Positions 23,891-30,410 of a stretch of 30,410 nucleotides of DNA are shown here, one piece after another. This DNA comes from Prevotella sp. UBA7594. GTDB taxonomy: Bacteria > Bacteroidota > Bacteroidia > Bacteroidales > Bacteroidaceae. Under the pieces are notes generated by a model. The model saw nothing but the letters and a program-made list of their open reading frames with translations, was not told where the DNA came from and made no database searches. How positions within the stretch are numbered: position 1 is the first letter of the stretch; every line of letters begins with the position of its first letter. The DNA is taken from assembly GCA_002490315.1 (NCBI GenBank), contig DLKG01000067.1:1-30410 (forward strand), read 5' to 3'. Position numbers and translations under genes: made by a program.

Positions 23891-25015
23891 TTAATCGTTG
23901 AGCAGCATCGGCATGATAAGCATTAGGACCTCCTGTCCCTCAGGCTGCTGTGTAGGTACCACAACGCCTGCGCGGCTTGGGTCGGCAAGCTGAATTGTAA
24001 CCTCGTCGCTTGCGATGTTGTTGAGAATCTCGTAGATGGCAGTGCCTTTGAAGCCGATGTCCATCTTCGCTCCGTTATAGTCGCAGGCGATACTCTCCTT
24101 CGCACTTGTAGCGAAGTCGATATCCTCGGCTGTCAGGCAGAGTTTGCCAGACTCGACGTGGAAGCGTATGAGCTGGCTGCTCTCGCTTGCGAACGGCAGC
24201 ACGCGCTTCAGGGCGCCCATGAGCGACTTGCGGTCGATGTTGATGCAGTTGGTATTCGACGTCGGGATGACGGAATTGTAGTTGGGGTATCTGCCCTCAA
24301 TGAGGCTGCACGTGAGGAATCCGTCGGCATAACGCACCTCAGCGTTCTTGACATTGAACTTCACCACCACGTCGCCGTCGCATTTCGGAAGCACGCCCTT
24401 GAGGAGCTGTGCAGGCTTCTGCGGAAGGATGAACGAAGCGGGTTTGTCGTTGCTGACGGTGAGGATGCGGTTGCGCACGAGTTTGTGGCCGTCCGTTGCC
24501 ACTACTGTAAGATAGTCGGAGGTAAGGTCGAAGTAGACGCCACCCATCACGGGGCGTATCTCGTCCGTTGCCGTAGCGAAAAGTGAGCGTGAGAGATTTT
24601 CGGCAAGCAGCGTAGAGTCGATGGTTATGGTAGTCACGTCACCGTCGAGCTCCTGTGCCATTGGATACTCATCTGCCGACTGCGCAGCGATGTTGAAAGA
24701 GCCGTTGAGATAATCTATCTCCACAGTGTAGTCAGCCTCGTTGACGTTGAAGCTCAGCGGCTGCTCCGGAAGCTCCTTCACAGCGTTGAGAATGGTGCGG
24801 TTTGGAATAGCAAATCTGCCTTCCCCTGTGCTTTCTGCAAGTTCTATTGTCGATTGCATCACATTTTCCGTATCACTGGCAGTAACAGTGAGAGTGTTGT
24901 TGGCAACTTCAAAAAGGAAACAGTCAAGAATAGGCATAGAGTTCTTGCTGTTTATTACTCGCGCAAGGGTTTGCAGGCGCGCGTTGAGCGTTCCGCTTGA
25001 TAATGTGAATTGCAT
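23891..25015 (-). CDS. dnaN: DnaN, DNA polymerase III beta sliding clamp
   Basis: A 374-residue sliding clamp. Three repeated clamp domains span the chain (about 1-120, 125-245, 250-374). Family segments include the start MQFTLSSGTL, TASDTENVMQSTIEL, VMGGVYFDL, VVATDGHKLVRNR, and the hydrophobic C-terminal end VLMLIMPMLL. The dimeric ring tethers polymerase III and repair enzymes to DNA. It is first in a five-gene leftward operon, with a promoter at 25053-25060. dnaA is not adjacent, unlike in many bacteria, so nothing here points to the replication origin. Confidence 0.97.
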   Translation of the reverse strand: MQFTLSSGTLNARLQTLARVINSKNSMPILDCFLFEVANNTLTVTASDTENVMQSTIELAESTGEGRFAIPNRTILNAVKELPEQPLSFNVNEADYTVEIDYLNGSFNIAAQSADEYPMAQELDGDVTTITIDSTLLAENLSRSLFATATDEIRPVMGGVYFDLTSDYLTVVATDGHKLVRNRILTVSNDKPASFILPQKPAQLLKGVLPKCDGDVVVKFNVKNAEVRYADGFLTCSLIEGRYPNYNSVIPTSNTNCINIDRKSLMGALKRVLPFASESSQLIRFHVESGKLCLTAEDIDFATSAKESIACDYNGAKMDIGFKGTAIYEILNNIASDEVTIQLADPSRAGVVVPTQQPEGQEVLMLIMPMLLND

Positions 25016-25052
25016 TGATATTTTTATTTTAGTTTATACTCTGATTTATTGG

Positions 25053-25060
25053 CAAATTTA
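25053..25060 (-). promoter_or_regulatory. -7 promoter element of the dnaN operon
   Basis: The minus strand reads TAAATTTG followed by CC, an exact TAnnTTTG match. Transcription would start near 25046, giving a leader of about 30 nt to the dnaN ATG. It lies in the 172-bp divergent region shared with the DUF3127 gene. Confidence 0.6.
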
Positions 25061-25123
25061 CGAAAAAATATCCTACTACGACAAAAACTCATTTAAAAGT
25101 TTTCTGTTTTACAACAATTTTAT

Positions 25124-25131
25124 TAATTTCG
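25124..25131 (+). promoter_or_regulatory. Near-consensus promoter of the DUF3127 gene
   Basis: TAATTTCG differs from TAnnTTTG at one position and is preceded 19 nt upstream by TTTC (25101-25104), which differs from the -33 element TTTG at one position. It predicts a leader of about 50 nt to the ATG at 25188. Confidence 0.4.
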
Positions 25132-25187
25132 CAATCCGAAGAACATTCATAAATACTAATACATACACATTAATACTATACAACGAA

Positions 25188-25595
25188 ATGGAATTACAAG
25201 GAAAAGTTATCGCCGTTTTGCCAGCTAAGACTGGCACGTCAGCCCGTGGCGAATGGAAAGTGCAGGAGTATGTCATAGAAACCCACGACGCATATCCAAA
25301 GAAGATGGTGTTCAGCGTTTTTGGTGACGACCGCATCGCCCGTTTCAACATCCAGGCAGGACAGGAAGTTACGGTTGCATTCGATATTGACGCGCATGAG
25401 TACAATGGCCGCTGGTTCAACAGCATACGCGCGTTTGACGTGCGCCAGGTTGATCCCGCCACTGTAGGCGCACAGACTGCCGGAATTGCATCCGACACAG
25501 TATTTGGCGCACAGCCTACCACGCAAGCAGCTCCCACCCCCCAGCCGCAGCAGCCAAGTGTAAGCGCTGACCCAGTCAACGACTTGCCTTTCTAA
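25188..25595 (+). CDS. DUF3127 protein, SSB-like OB fold with an SSB-type C-terminal tip
   Basis: A 135-residue cytoplasmic protein. Residues 1-95 form the DUF3127 domain, thought to be an OB fold related to single-stranded-DNA-binding proteins. Its start, MELQGKVIAVLPAKTGTSARGEW, is typical. A flexible linker rich in Pro, Gln, Ala and Thr follows (about 97-124), and the chain ends DPVNDLPF. That layout (OB fold, disordered linker, acidic tip ending L/I-P-F) is the SSB architecture, in which the tip recruits repair and replication enzymes. The start is the ATG at 25188, because upstream codons belong to the promoter region. It is divergent from the dnaN operon, fitting a DNA-metabolism role. 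ssDNA binding itself is not proven. Confidence 0.8.
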   Translation: MELQGKVIAVLPAKTGTSARGEWKVQEYVIETHDAYPKKMVFSVFGDDRIARFNIQAGQEVTVAFDIDAHEYNGRWFNSIRAFDVRQVDPATVGAQTAGIASDTVFGAQPTTQAAPTPQPQQPSVSADPVNDLPF

Positions 25596-25631
25596 GGAAC
25601 GTGCCGACTGAAGAAGGACGAAAACAGAGAC

Positions 25632-25694
25632 GAGGGTGTATCAAAACAATAAGCCGAGTGCAGCCCGCATTGCTTATTGTTTTGACACACCCTC
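25632..25694 (+). terminator. Long hairpin terminator downstream of the DUF3127 gene
   Basis: Arms 25632-25654 and 25672-25694 pair over 23 bp with a single A-C mismatch. The loop can itself close a 5-bp stem. The hairpin is followed by CGTTTTTAT, a T-tract suited to rightward termination. It starts 37 nt after the DUF3127 stop codon. The GAGGGTGT ends also resemble IS terminal repeats, so a small transposon-derived element cannot be excluded. Confidence 0.78.
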
Positions 25695-25901
25695 CGTTTT
25701 TATAAGTCTTGTGACATGCAAATATTGTACACAGAGTAAAAAAGTATTACAAAAAGTTTTATCAATCTGGAGCTTTGCCTTCTCTGAAAACAGACGGTGT
25801 TGACTTACAAAACAAGAAGATAGGATTTTATTTCTACAAAGAAGGTTGATTTCAAAGGTGAAAATACGTCTTTTCTTTTGAGAAGAAGCTCTTTTGTCTT
25901 G

Positions 25902-25962
25902 TTAAAGTGACGTTATAGATTCCCTAAAGTGCCACTTTAGCGCTGTTAAAGTGGCACTTTAG
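25902..25962. repeat. Three copies of TAAAGTG at exact 22-bp spacing, two as full palindromes
   Basis: TAAAGTG begins at 25903, 25925 and 25947, exactly 22 bp apart. The second and third copies are complete odd palindromes of the form TAAAGTGnCACTTTA, with central base C in one and G in the other, so they also pair with each other (arms 25924-25939 and 25947-25962, 16 bp, 7-nt loop). The first copy is a half site. The 22-bp period is about two helical turns, which suits repeated binding of a protein on one face of the DNA. Confidence 0.7.
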
Positions 25963-25976
25963 ACTTTTTCTTTTTT
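25924..25976 (+). terminator. Terminator-like hairpin with T-tract, no gene before it
   Basis: The second and third palindromes pair over 16 bp and are followed by a T-rich run at 25965-25976. This has the form of a rightward Rho-independent terminator, but the previous gene already has a terminator about 230 bp upstream. It may end an unannotated RNA, or the T-run may be incidental to an operator array. Confidence 0.45.
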
Positions 25977-26218
25977 GCTCATATTAGCCCATCATTAGCG
26001 TATTCATCTGATATTCAGAGTTTTTTGCGTTGCACGCAAATTCTTGAAGGAAAATCACATAAAGACCAACCTGCCAATTCTTTCGCAAGTTTTGAGCGAT
26101 GGCTTAGGCAAATATTGTCAGGAAGATTTTTCATAGGACATCGCGCAAAGTCAATATTTTATTTCGGATTTCACGACAGTTTTTCCAATAAAGCGCCTGT
26201 AAATCCGTTTATTTTATG

Positions 26219-26226
26219 TAAGTTTG
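26219..26226 (+). promoter_or_regulatory. -7 promoter element of the YihY-like gene
   Basis: TAAGTTTG followed by CA is an exact TAnnTTTG match. It predicts a start near 26233 and a leader of about 16 nt to the ATG at 26249. No clear -33 element is seen. Confidence 0.55.
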
Positions 26227-26248
26227 CAAAAATAACATAAATTATTCA

Positions 26249-27517
26249 ATGGGCAAACAACTAAAACTACTTATGAGCATGAACATACGTAAGAGGCTGA
26301 AGGAACTTTACGTGTTTCTGACAACCGACATCCTGAGCAAGCGCATAACGAGCGCTGCGAGTGCTCTCACCTACTCCACACTGCTCGCCATTGTGCCCAT
26401 CCTAGCCGTGGTGTTCGGCATTGCGCGTGGCTTCGGCTACAACAAATACATCGAGGAGTGGTTTCGTGGGGCGTTCTCCAACCAGCCGCAGGTGGCTGAC
26501 GCCATCATCGGCTTCGTCAACTCTTATCTCATACATACAAAGAGCGGCCTCTTCCTTGGAATTGGACTCATTTTCATGCTCTTCACGGTCATCATGCTTA
26601 TCAGCAACATCGAGCAAGCCTTCAACGACATTTGGCAGGTCAAGAAGCCGCGTGGCGTGTTCCGTACCATCACCGACTATTCATCGCTCCTGCTGCTCGT
26701 GCCTATCGTCATCGTCATCACATCGGGCGTAAGCATATTCTTCGCCACCGTATTCAAGCAGATTGAGGACACCATGCTGCTTGGTCCGCTCGCACAGTCT
26801 GCCTTCCAGCTCATGCCCTACGCCATCATGTCGTGCGTGTTCATCGCCCTCTACGTCTTCATGCCCAACACAAAGGTGAAGTTGCGCTGCGCCGTATGGC
26901 CAGGCATTCTCGCTGGCGTTGCCATGCAGGGCTTGCAACTCTTCTACATCCATTCGCAGATATGGGTGAGCAGCTACAACGCCATCTACGGCTCGTTCGC
27001 CGCATTGCCGCTCTTCATGCTGTGGGTGCAGATATCATGGCTAATATGTCTCTTCGGGGCTGAGCTGTGCTACGCGAGTCAGAACATGGAGGACTACGCT
27101 TTCAAGGCAAACCCCGAGAGCCTCAGCCACCGCTATCGCATACTGCTGTGCATGGTGTTGGCAAGCCGCGTCTGCCGGCAGTTTGCAGAGGGCGGCAAAC
27201 CTCTATCGGCACTTAAATTGAAGCTCGCCACGGGGATTCCCATCCGCATCGTCAACGACCTGCTCTACAATCTTGTACAGACAGGCATCCTAACGGAGAT
27301 TCCGGGTGGCGACAAGGACGGCGTGGCACTCTACCAACCGGCAGAGTGTCTATCCCGCCTCAGTGTCGGCACGCTCATCGATCGCCTTGAAGCTCACGGA
27401 AAATGGCCGCTAAGTATCGACATTAAGCAACTGGCGTCGCCTGCATGGAAATCGGTCATCGCAGCTCGCAATGACTATCTAAAGCAGCAACGCTCCGTGC
27501 TGCTGAAAGATTTGTGA
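26249..27517 (+). CDS. YihY/BrkB family (UPF0761) membrane protein
   Basis: A 422-residue inner-membrane protein of the YihY/BrkB family, once thought to be RNase BN; its real function is not established. The N-terminal part (about 1-290) has six hydrophobic helices and the family features: SAASALTYSTLLAIVPILAVVFG, the EQAFNDIWQV segment, and the final helix LPLFMLWVQISWLICLFGAEL. A C-terminal cytoplasmic region (about 300-422) is helical and resembles the winged-helix-like tail of some family members. The length fits Bacteroidetes homologues, which are longer than the E. coli protein. Other ATGs lie at 26273 and 26279; the first is used because it sits just after the promoter. It is convergent with the GH115 gene across a 73-bp gap in which I see no terminator. 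Confidence 0.88.
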   Translation: MGKQLKLLMSMNIRKRLKELYVFLTTDILSKRITSAASALTYSTLLAIVPILAVVFGIARGFGYNKYIEEWFRGAFSNQPQVADAIIGFVNSYLIHTKSGLFLGIGLIFMLFTVIMLISNIEQAFNDIWQVKKPRGVFRTITDYSSLLLLVPIVIVITSGVSIFFATVFKQIEDTMLLGPLAQSAFQLMPYAIMSCVFIALYVFMPNTKVKLRCAVWPGILAGVAMQGLQLFYIHSQIWVSSYNAIYGSFAALPLFMLWVQISWLICLFGAELCYASQNMEDYAFKANPESLSHRYRILLCMVLASRVCRQFAEGGKPLSALKLKLATGIPIRIVNDLLYNLVQTGILTEIPGGDKDGVALYQPAECLSRLSVGTLIDRLEAHGKWPLSIDIKQLASPAWKSVIAARNDYLKQQRSVLLKDL

Positions 27518-27590
27518 CCTACTTCACATTCTTTCCTATATACAAGTTCTGCATTTTCATTGCGCAGCCATTTTACTGTATATCCAAGAA

Positions 27591-30128
27591 TTATTCTATG
27601 GGGAACAGATAGAAGTTGCGCCGCTTGTTGAAGTCAACCATCAGTTGGTCGAGTACGATGTGCGGGTCGATGGCCTTTATTACTATTCTGTGATGTCCAG
27701 CTTTCAGGTTGGGCAGCTGCATAGTGCGGACTGCCTGTTGTCGCAGCACGTTCTGTTTCCACTGGTTGGAGCGGAAAGGCTCTTTTAGTGAGAACACCTG
27801 CGGTTCGGCACCGTCAACGCTTATGCTGAACCGCAAGTCGCCGTCGTCGTTCGGTTGCGTGGGTATGAGAGCCACGCGCAGCACAGCACTCGAGTCGCTC
27901 TGTGTGCAGACATCATATTCCACACTCGCCCCCTGATCCATAGCCACGGCATTCATGCTGTGGCCGAGCATCTGCACCGTATGGATGCCTTCCGAAGCCT
28001 TCTGCCAGTCGCAGGCGTTGCGCGCGATAGCCCCGTCGGTGTCTACGGGATGCGCCCGGTCGGCATCGGGGTCCTTGTATGCGAGCCATTGCTCCACCTC
28101 GCTGTCGCTGAGCTGAAGCGGAAGCACGGGTGCGCCAAACACCGGAAGGTCGCGTGGGTGCATCGACATCAAATGGTTCCACTTGCCGCTGGCCATACCT
28201 TTATTATATTTATCCGTAAGTTGTCGTATCTGCATATAGGCATGCTGGCTTTCAGCCACGGCATGATAGAGCGCGGCTGTGGAGTCCTGCCATGCGTCGA
28301 GCGGATAGTGCGACGCAAAGGTGCGTGCCTTCTGCGCCCACAACATTTTGCGTGCGTGTGCCTCGGCAGCACACACGGGATATTCGATTGCGGCAAAATA
28401 TGCGTCGCGCAGCTCGGGGCGAACGTCAGCAGCAATATTGCGAACCTTCGAGGCTATGTCGGCATAGTCCTCAAGATAGCGGTAGAGCTCGCCGCCGAAC
28501 GCCTTCTCGCTCAGTTGGGTGTTGCGCACGGGCGTGAGTCCGTTGTCGTGAAGTCCTGCATAGTTCTCGCACTCGCTCCATCCCATAAACTCAGGGCGGC
28601 GTTCGGCACATAGCTTGTAGAAAGTCTTCATGGCGGGCAGCAGTCGCTTGCCGGCCTTCTCGCCAAACTGCCGGCAGAGCCAGGCAGCATAGTGGTCGTC
28701 GAGTGTCGAGGCCGACACTCCGTTGATGTTCCAAGCCATGTCGAGAAAGAGCTCAAGGTCGTAGCCAGCCACCTTCGGGTCGTGCACGTTGGCTATCCAC
28801 ACACGGCGCACATTATGGTCGTAGGCGGTGCGCATCTCGTTGTAGACAAGTCCCGGCTGTGTGGTGGTGAGCCACAAATAGTCGTGGGGCTGTCCCCAGT
28901 AGCTCAAGTGGTAGTAGATGCCTCCACCCCCGCTGCGCTTCTGCTCCTCCTTGTCGGAGAGCCGTGTCATGTATCCATAGTTGTCGTCACACCACATGAG
29001 CGTGGCATAGTCGGGCACACGCAGTCCCTGTCGGTAGATGTCGAGCACCTCCTTGTAGGGTATGAATATCTGTGTCTGTCGTGACGGGTCGCCGAGCGTG
29101 TTGCGTATGAGCTGCTGCTGGTCGTCGATGACACGTTGCAGAGCCTCCAGCTTCTCGGGCATGGTATTCACGCCAGCCATCGAGCCGTCGTGTACGCCGC
29201 GCATGCCGATAGTGAGCATAGAGCCTCCATGCATGTTCTTGACGTCGCGCAGCCTTTCAGACCAGTATTCCTTCACGTTTGCAGAGTTGGTGATGTAGTT
29301 GTAGTCGCCACGTTTCTTAAAGTTCCATTCTCCGACATTGTTGCGAAGCAGAGCCTCGCAATGCGACGAGCCTATGGCAATGCTGAAGCTGTCGGCCACC
29401 TCCTTGGCTCCCTCCACTTGGAAGAAAGCCCGTGTGCGCTCGTGCATGGCAGGCCAGAAGGCATTGGCACGTAGACGCAGCAACAGTTCGAAAATGCGGC
29501 GGTAGGTGCGCTTGCCAATCACGCCGAACGGTGCCTTGTCGTTGTTGAGATAGCTCCAGGGGCGTGTACTCCAGTCCTCGTCGTTGATGAAAAAACCGCG
29601 ATACTCCACCGACGCGCCCTGCATTGTGCGGAAAGAGTCGTCGATGGTGAGCCGTGACTTGCGCTCCGGCACCACGTCGCCCCACCATATCCATGGAGAG
29701 ACGCCAGCCTTGCGCGACATTTCCAGCAGTCCATAGGCACATCCGCGACCGTTGGCACCGACAATGAGTATCTGTCCGCCGACCACGGATATGCTGAAAC
29801 CGTCTTTCTTCTTCTTTAATTCTTCCACGTTGACGCCTTCGGCTGCGAGTCGGCTGCAAAGGGCTGCCGACACGCGGTCGAGCTGCACAACACTCACAGC
29901 CGCCTTCGACGCATTGGTAGACACAGCCTTCAAGCCAGTCACAGCATGCATGTCGTCGGCAAACATATTGGCGGCAATGCCGACCACGGGGTCGTATCCT
30001 TTGTGAATATTGTATGCTACGGGATGTGTGCCGTCAAACCATACAACGTCCCTGGCTTGTGACATGGACGGCAGGAACAACGCAATTGCCATGAAAGACG
30101 CTGCCAGACGCTTTTTCTTGGTATTCAT
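27591..30128 (-). CDS. Glycoside hydrolase family 115 (xylan alpha-glucuronidase)
   Basis: An 845-residue exported enzyme of family GH115. Known members remove (4-O-methyl-)glucuronic acid side chains from xylan, and others act on related plant polysaccharides. A signal peptide (MNTKKKRLAAS.., cleaved after SQA, residue 25) precedes an N-terminal domain (about 26-165, with GRGCAYGLLEMSRKAGVSPW). The catalytic barrel (about 175-520) shows WWGDVVPE, EYRGFFINDEDW, NAFWPAMHE, IGSSHCEALLRNN, TIGMRGVHDGSM, VPDYATLMWCDDNYGYMTRL, GGGIYYHLSYWG and NVHDPKVAGYDLELFLDMAWN. A helical region and a beta-rich C-terminal domain follow. I start it at the ATG at 30128; the longer frame begins with TTG inside the promoter. 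It has no SusC/SusD neighbour in the window. Substrate is inferred from family. Confidence 0.93.
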   Translation of the reverse strand: MNTKKKRLAASFMAIALFLPSMSQARDVVWFDGTHPVAYNIHKGYDPVVGIAANMFADDMHAVTGLKAVSTNASKAAVSVVQLDRVSAALCSRLAAEGVNVEELKKKKDGFSISVVGGQILIVGANGRGCAYGLLEMSRKAGVSPWIWWGDVVPERKSRLTIDDSFRTMQGASVEYRGFFINDEDWSTRPWSYLNNDKAPFGVIGKRTYRRIFELLLRLRANAFWPAMHERTRAFFQVEGAKEVADSFSIAIGSSHCEALLRNNVGEWNFKKRGDYNYITNSANVKEYWSERLRDVKNMHGGSMLTIGMRGVHDGSMAGVNTMPEKLEALQRVIDDQQQLIRNTLGDPSRQTQIFIPYKEVLDIYRQGLRVPDYATLMWCDDNYGYMTRLSDKEEQKRSGGGGIYYHLSYWGQPHDYLWLTTTQPGLVYNEMRTAYDHNVRRVWIANVHDPKVAGYDLELFLDMAWNINGVSASTLDDHYAAWLCRQFGEKAGKRLLPAMKTFYKLCAERRPEFMGWSECENYAGLHDNGLTPVRNTQLSEKAFGGELYRYLEDYADIASKVRNIAADVRPELRDAYFAAIEYPVCAAEAHARKMLWAQKARTFASHYPLDAWQDSTAALYHAVAESQHAYMQIRQLTDKYNKGMASGKWNHLMSMHPRDLPVFGAPVLPLQLSDSEVEQWLAYKDPDADRAHPVDTDGAIARNACDWQKASEGIHTVQMLGHSMNAVAMDQGASVEYDVCTQSDSSAVLRVALIPTQPNDDGDLRFSISVDGAEPQVFSLKEPFRSNQWKQNVLRQQAVRTMQLPNLKAGHHRIVIKAIDPHIVLDQLMVDFNKRRNFYLFPIE

Positions 30129-30185
30129 TTTTATTCTATCAAAGGTAAGTAACTGATTTTTGTTTCTAATGTAACTGAGATTATG

Positions 30186-30193
30186 CAAAGTTA
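30186..30193 (-). promoter_or_regulatory. -7 promoter element of the GH115 gene
   Basis: The minus strand reads TAACTTTG followed by CA, an exact TAnnTTTG match. Transcription would start near 30179, giving a leader of about 50 nt to the ATG at 30128. Confidence 0.6.
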
Positions 30194-30241
30194 CAAATAA
30201 ATATGGCTCATTCGATTTTTGGAGTGATTAAAATTTATGTT

Positions 30242-30269
30242 CATTCCAATAATGTCAATTATTAGAATG
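30242..30269. repeat. Operator-like dyad upstream of the GH115 promoter
   Basis: Two 12-nt arms (30242-30253 and 30258-30269) are complementary at 11 of 12 positions around a 4-nt centre. The dyad lies about 50 bp upstream of the GH115 -7 element, where an activator could bind. It is AT-rich and no regulator gene is present, so this is tentative. Confidence 0.35.
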
Positions 30270-30361
30270 TGTTGCTACACTCGAAATGCCAGATGAACCT
30301 TATTTATCACTCCATATTCCGGATGGACCATAAATATGAAAACGTGAGCATTTTCAACAAA

Positions 30362-30410
30362 CGGCAATGAGCCTTCATCTCACACCAATTGAGATGAAGG
30401 CTCATTGCCG
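30362..30410. terminator. Perfect 21-bp hairpin at the right edge
   Basis: Arms 30362-30382 and 30390-30410 are perfectly complementary over 21 bp with a 7-nt loop. The structure reaches the last base of the window, so any T-tract or longer stem to its right cannot be seen. It is probably the terminator of a leftward-facing gene beyond the window, or of a convergent pair. Between it and the GH115 promoter I see no coding sequence. Confidence 0.55.

Larger units (their letters stand above)
25700..26218. other. Gene-free stretch of about 520 bp
   Basis: I see no credible protein gene here. The one open frame (26025-26240) uses a TTG start, has no ribosome-binding site and runs into the next promoter. 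The stretch holds the 22-bp-period palindromic array with a T-tract (25902-25976) and a small 7-bp hairpin with a 3-nt loop (26024-26040, TTTGCGT/ACGCAAA). A terminator-like structure with no gene before it suggests a short untranslated RNA between about 25.7 and 25.98 kb, but no convincing promoter for one is visible. Confidence 0.4.

Noticed and set aside
26025..26240. 71-codon open frame before the YihY-like gene
   Set aside because: TTG start, no ribosome-binding site, and it ends through the promoter at 26219-26226; composition does not look coding.
27855..28613. 252-codon open frame on the + strand inside the GH115 gene
   Set aside because: Antisense to a clear GH115 enzyme, with no start signal or domain.
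1..30410. Insertion sequences, prophage genes, tRNA, rRNA or CRISPR arrays
   Set aside because: No transposase, integrase or phage protein, no cloverleaf-like sequence and no regularly spaced long direct repeats were seen. The only regular repeat is the three-unit array at 25.9 kb, whose 22-bp period is too short for CRISPR.

Overview
The window looks like chromosomal DNA from a member of the Bacteroidales, most likely Prevotella or a close relative. The evidence is the gene content: a 1129-residue SecA, an LptC lipoprotein, a DUF4835/PorD-like protein, a type IX secretion C-terminal sorting domain and a GH115 glucuronidase. The conserved run dnaN - exonuclease - coaBC - porD-like - recN and repeated Bacteroidetes -7 promoter elements (TAnnTTTG) just upstream of operons agree with this. 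I see no insertion sequence, phage gene, rRNA, tRNA or CRISPR array.

Layout. 1-0.8 kb: a small ABM-like protein, then a long perfect hairpin. 0.8-7.3 kb, leftward: a lipoprotein non-specific nuclease; a SurA/PpiD-type periplasmic chaperone; and an envelope operon of an outer-membrane protein, LptC and a CorC/CNNM-type protein. 7.4-13.6 kb, rightward: a DUF4105 membrane protein translationally coupled to an alkaline-phosphatase-fold protein, then secA. 13.7-15.1 kb, rightward: a two-gene unit resembling the FetA/FetB ABC exporter. 15.1-19.1 kb, leftward: an HtrA-like/TPR protein followed by a T9SS-secreted Ig-like-domain protein. 19.1-25.0 kb, leftward: the dnaN-exonuclease-coaBC-porD-recN operon, facing a divergent SSB-like DUF3127 gene. 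25.6-26.25 kb: a gene-free stretch with two elaborate inverted-repeat structures. 26.25-27.5 kb: a YihY/BrkB membrane protein. 27.6-30.1 kb, leftward: a GH115 glucuronidase, and a final perfect hairpin at the right edge.

The most unusual theme is a set of intact reading frames that keep an enzyme fold but appear to have lost its catalytic residues. The FetA-like ABC subunit lacks all the standard nucleotide-binding motifs. The alkaline-phosphatase-fold protein has lost its nucleophile and most metal ligands. The trypsin-like domain of the TPR protein has lost the catalytic His and Ser. All three lie within about 10 kb around secA, and none shows a frameshift. They may be scaffolding or regulatory pseudoenzymes of the cell envelope.

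Other points of interest are a three-copy 22-bp-period palindromic array in the 25.9 kb gap, a terminator interleaved with a promoter in front of the nuclease gene, and an SSB-type C-terminal tip on the DUF3127 protein. All calls come from reading the sequence and remembered family motifs; no database search was run.
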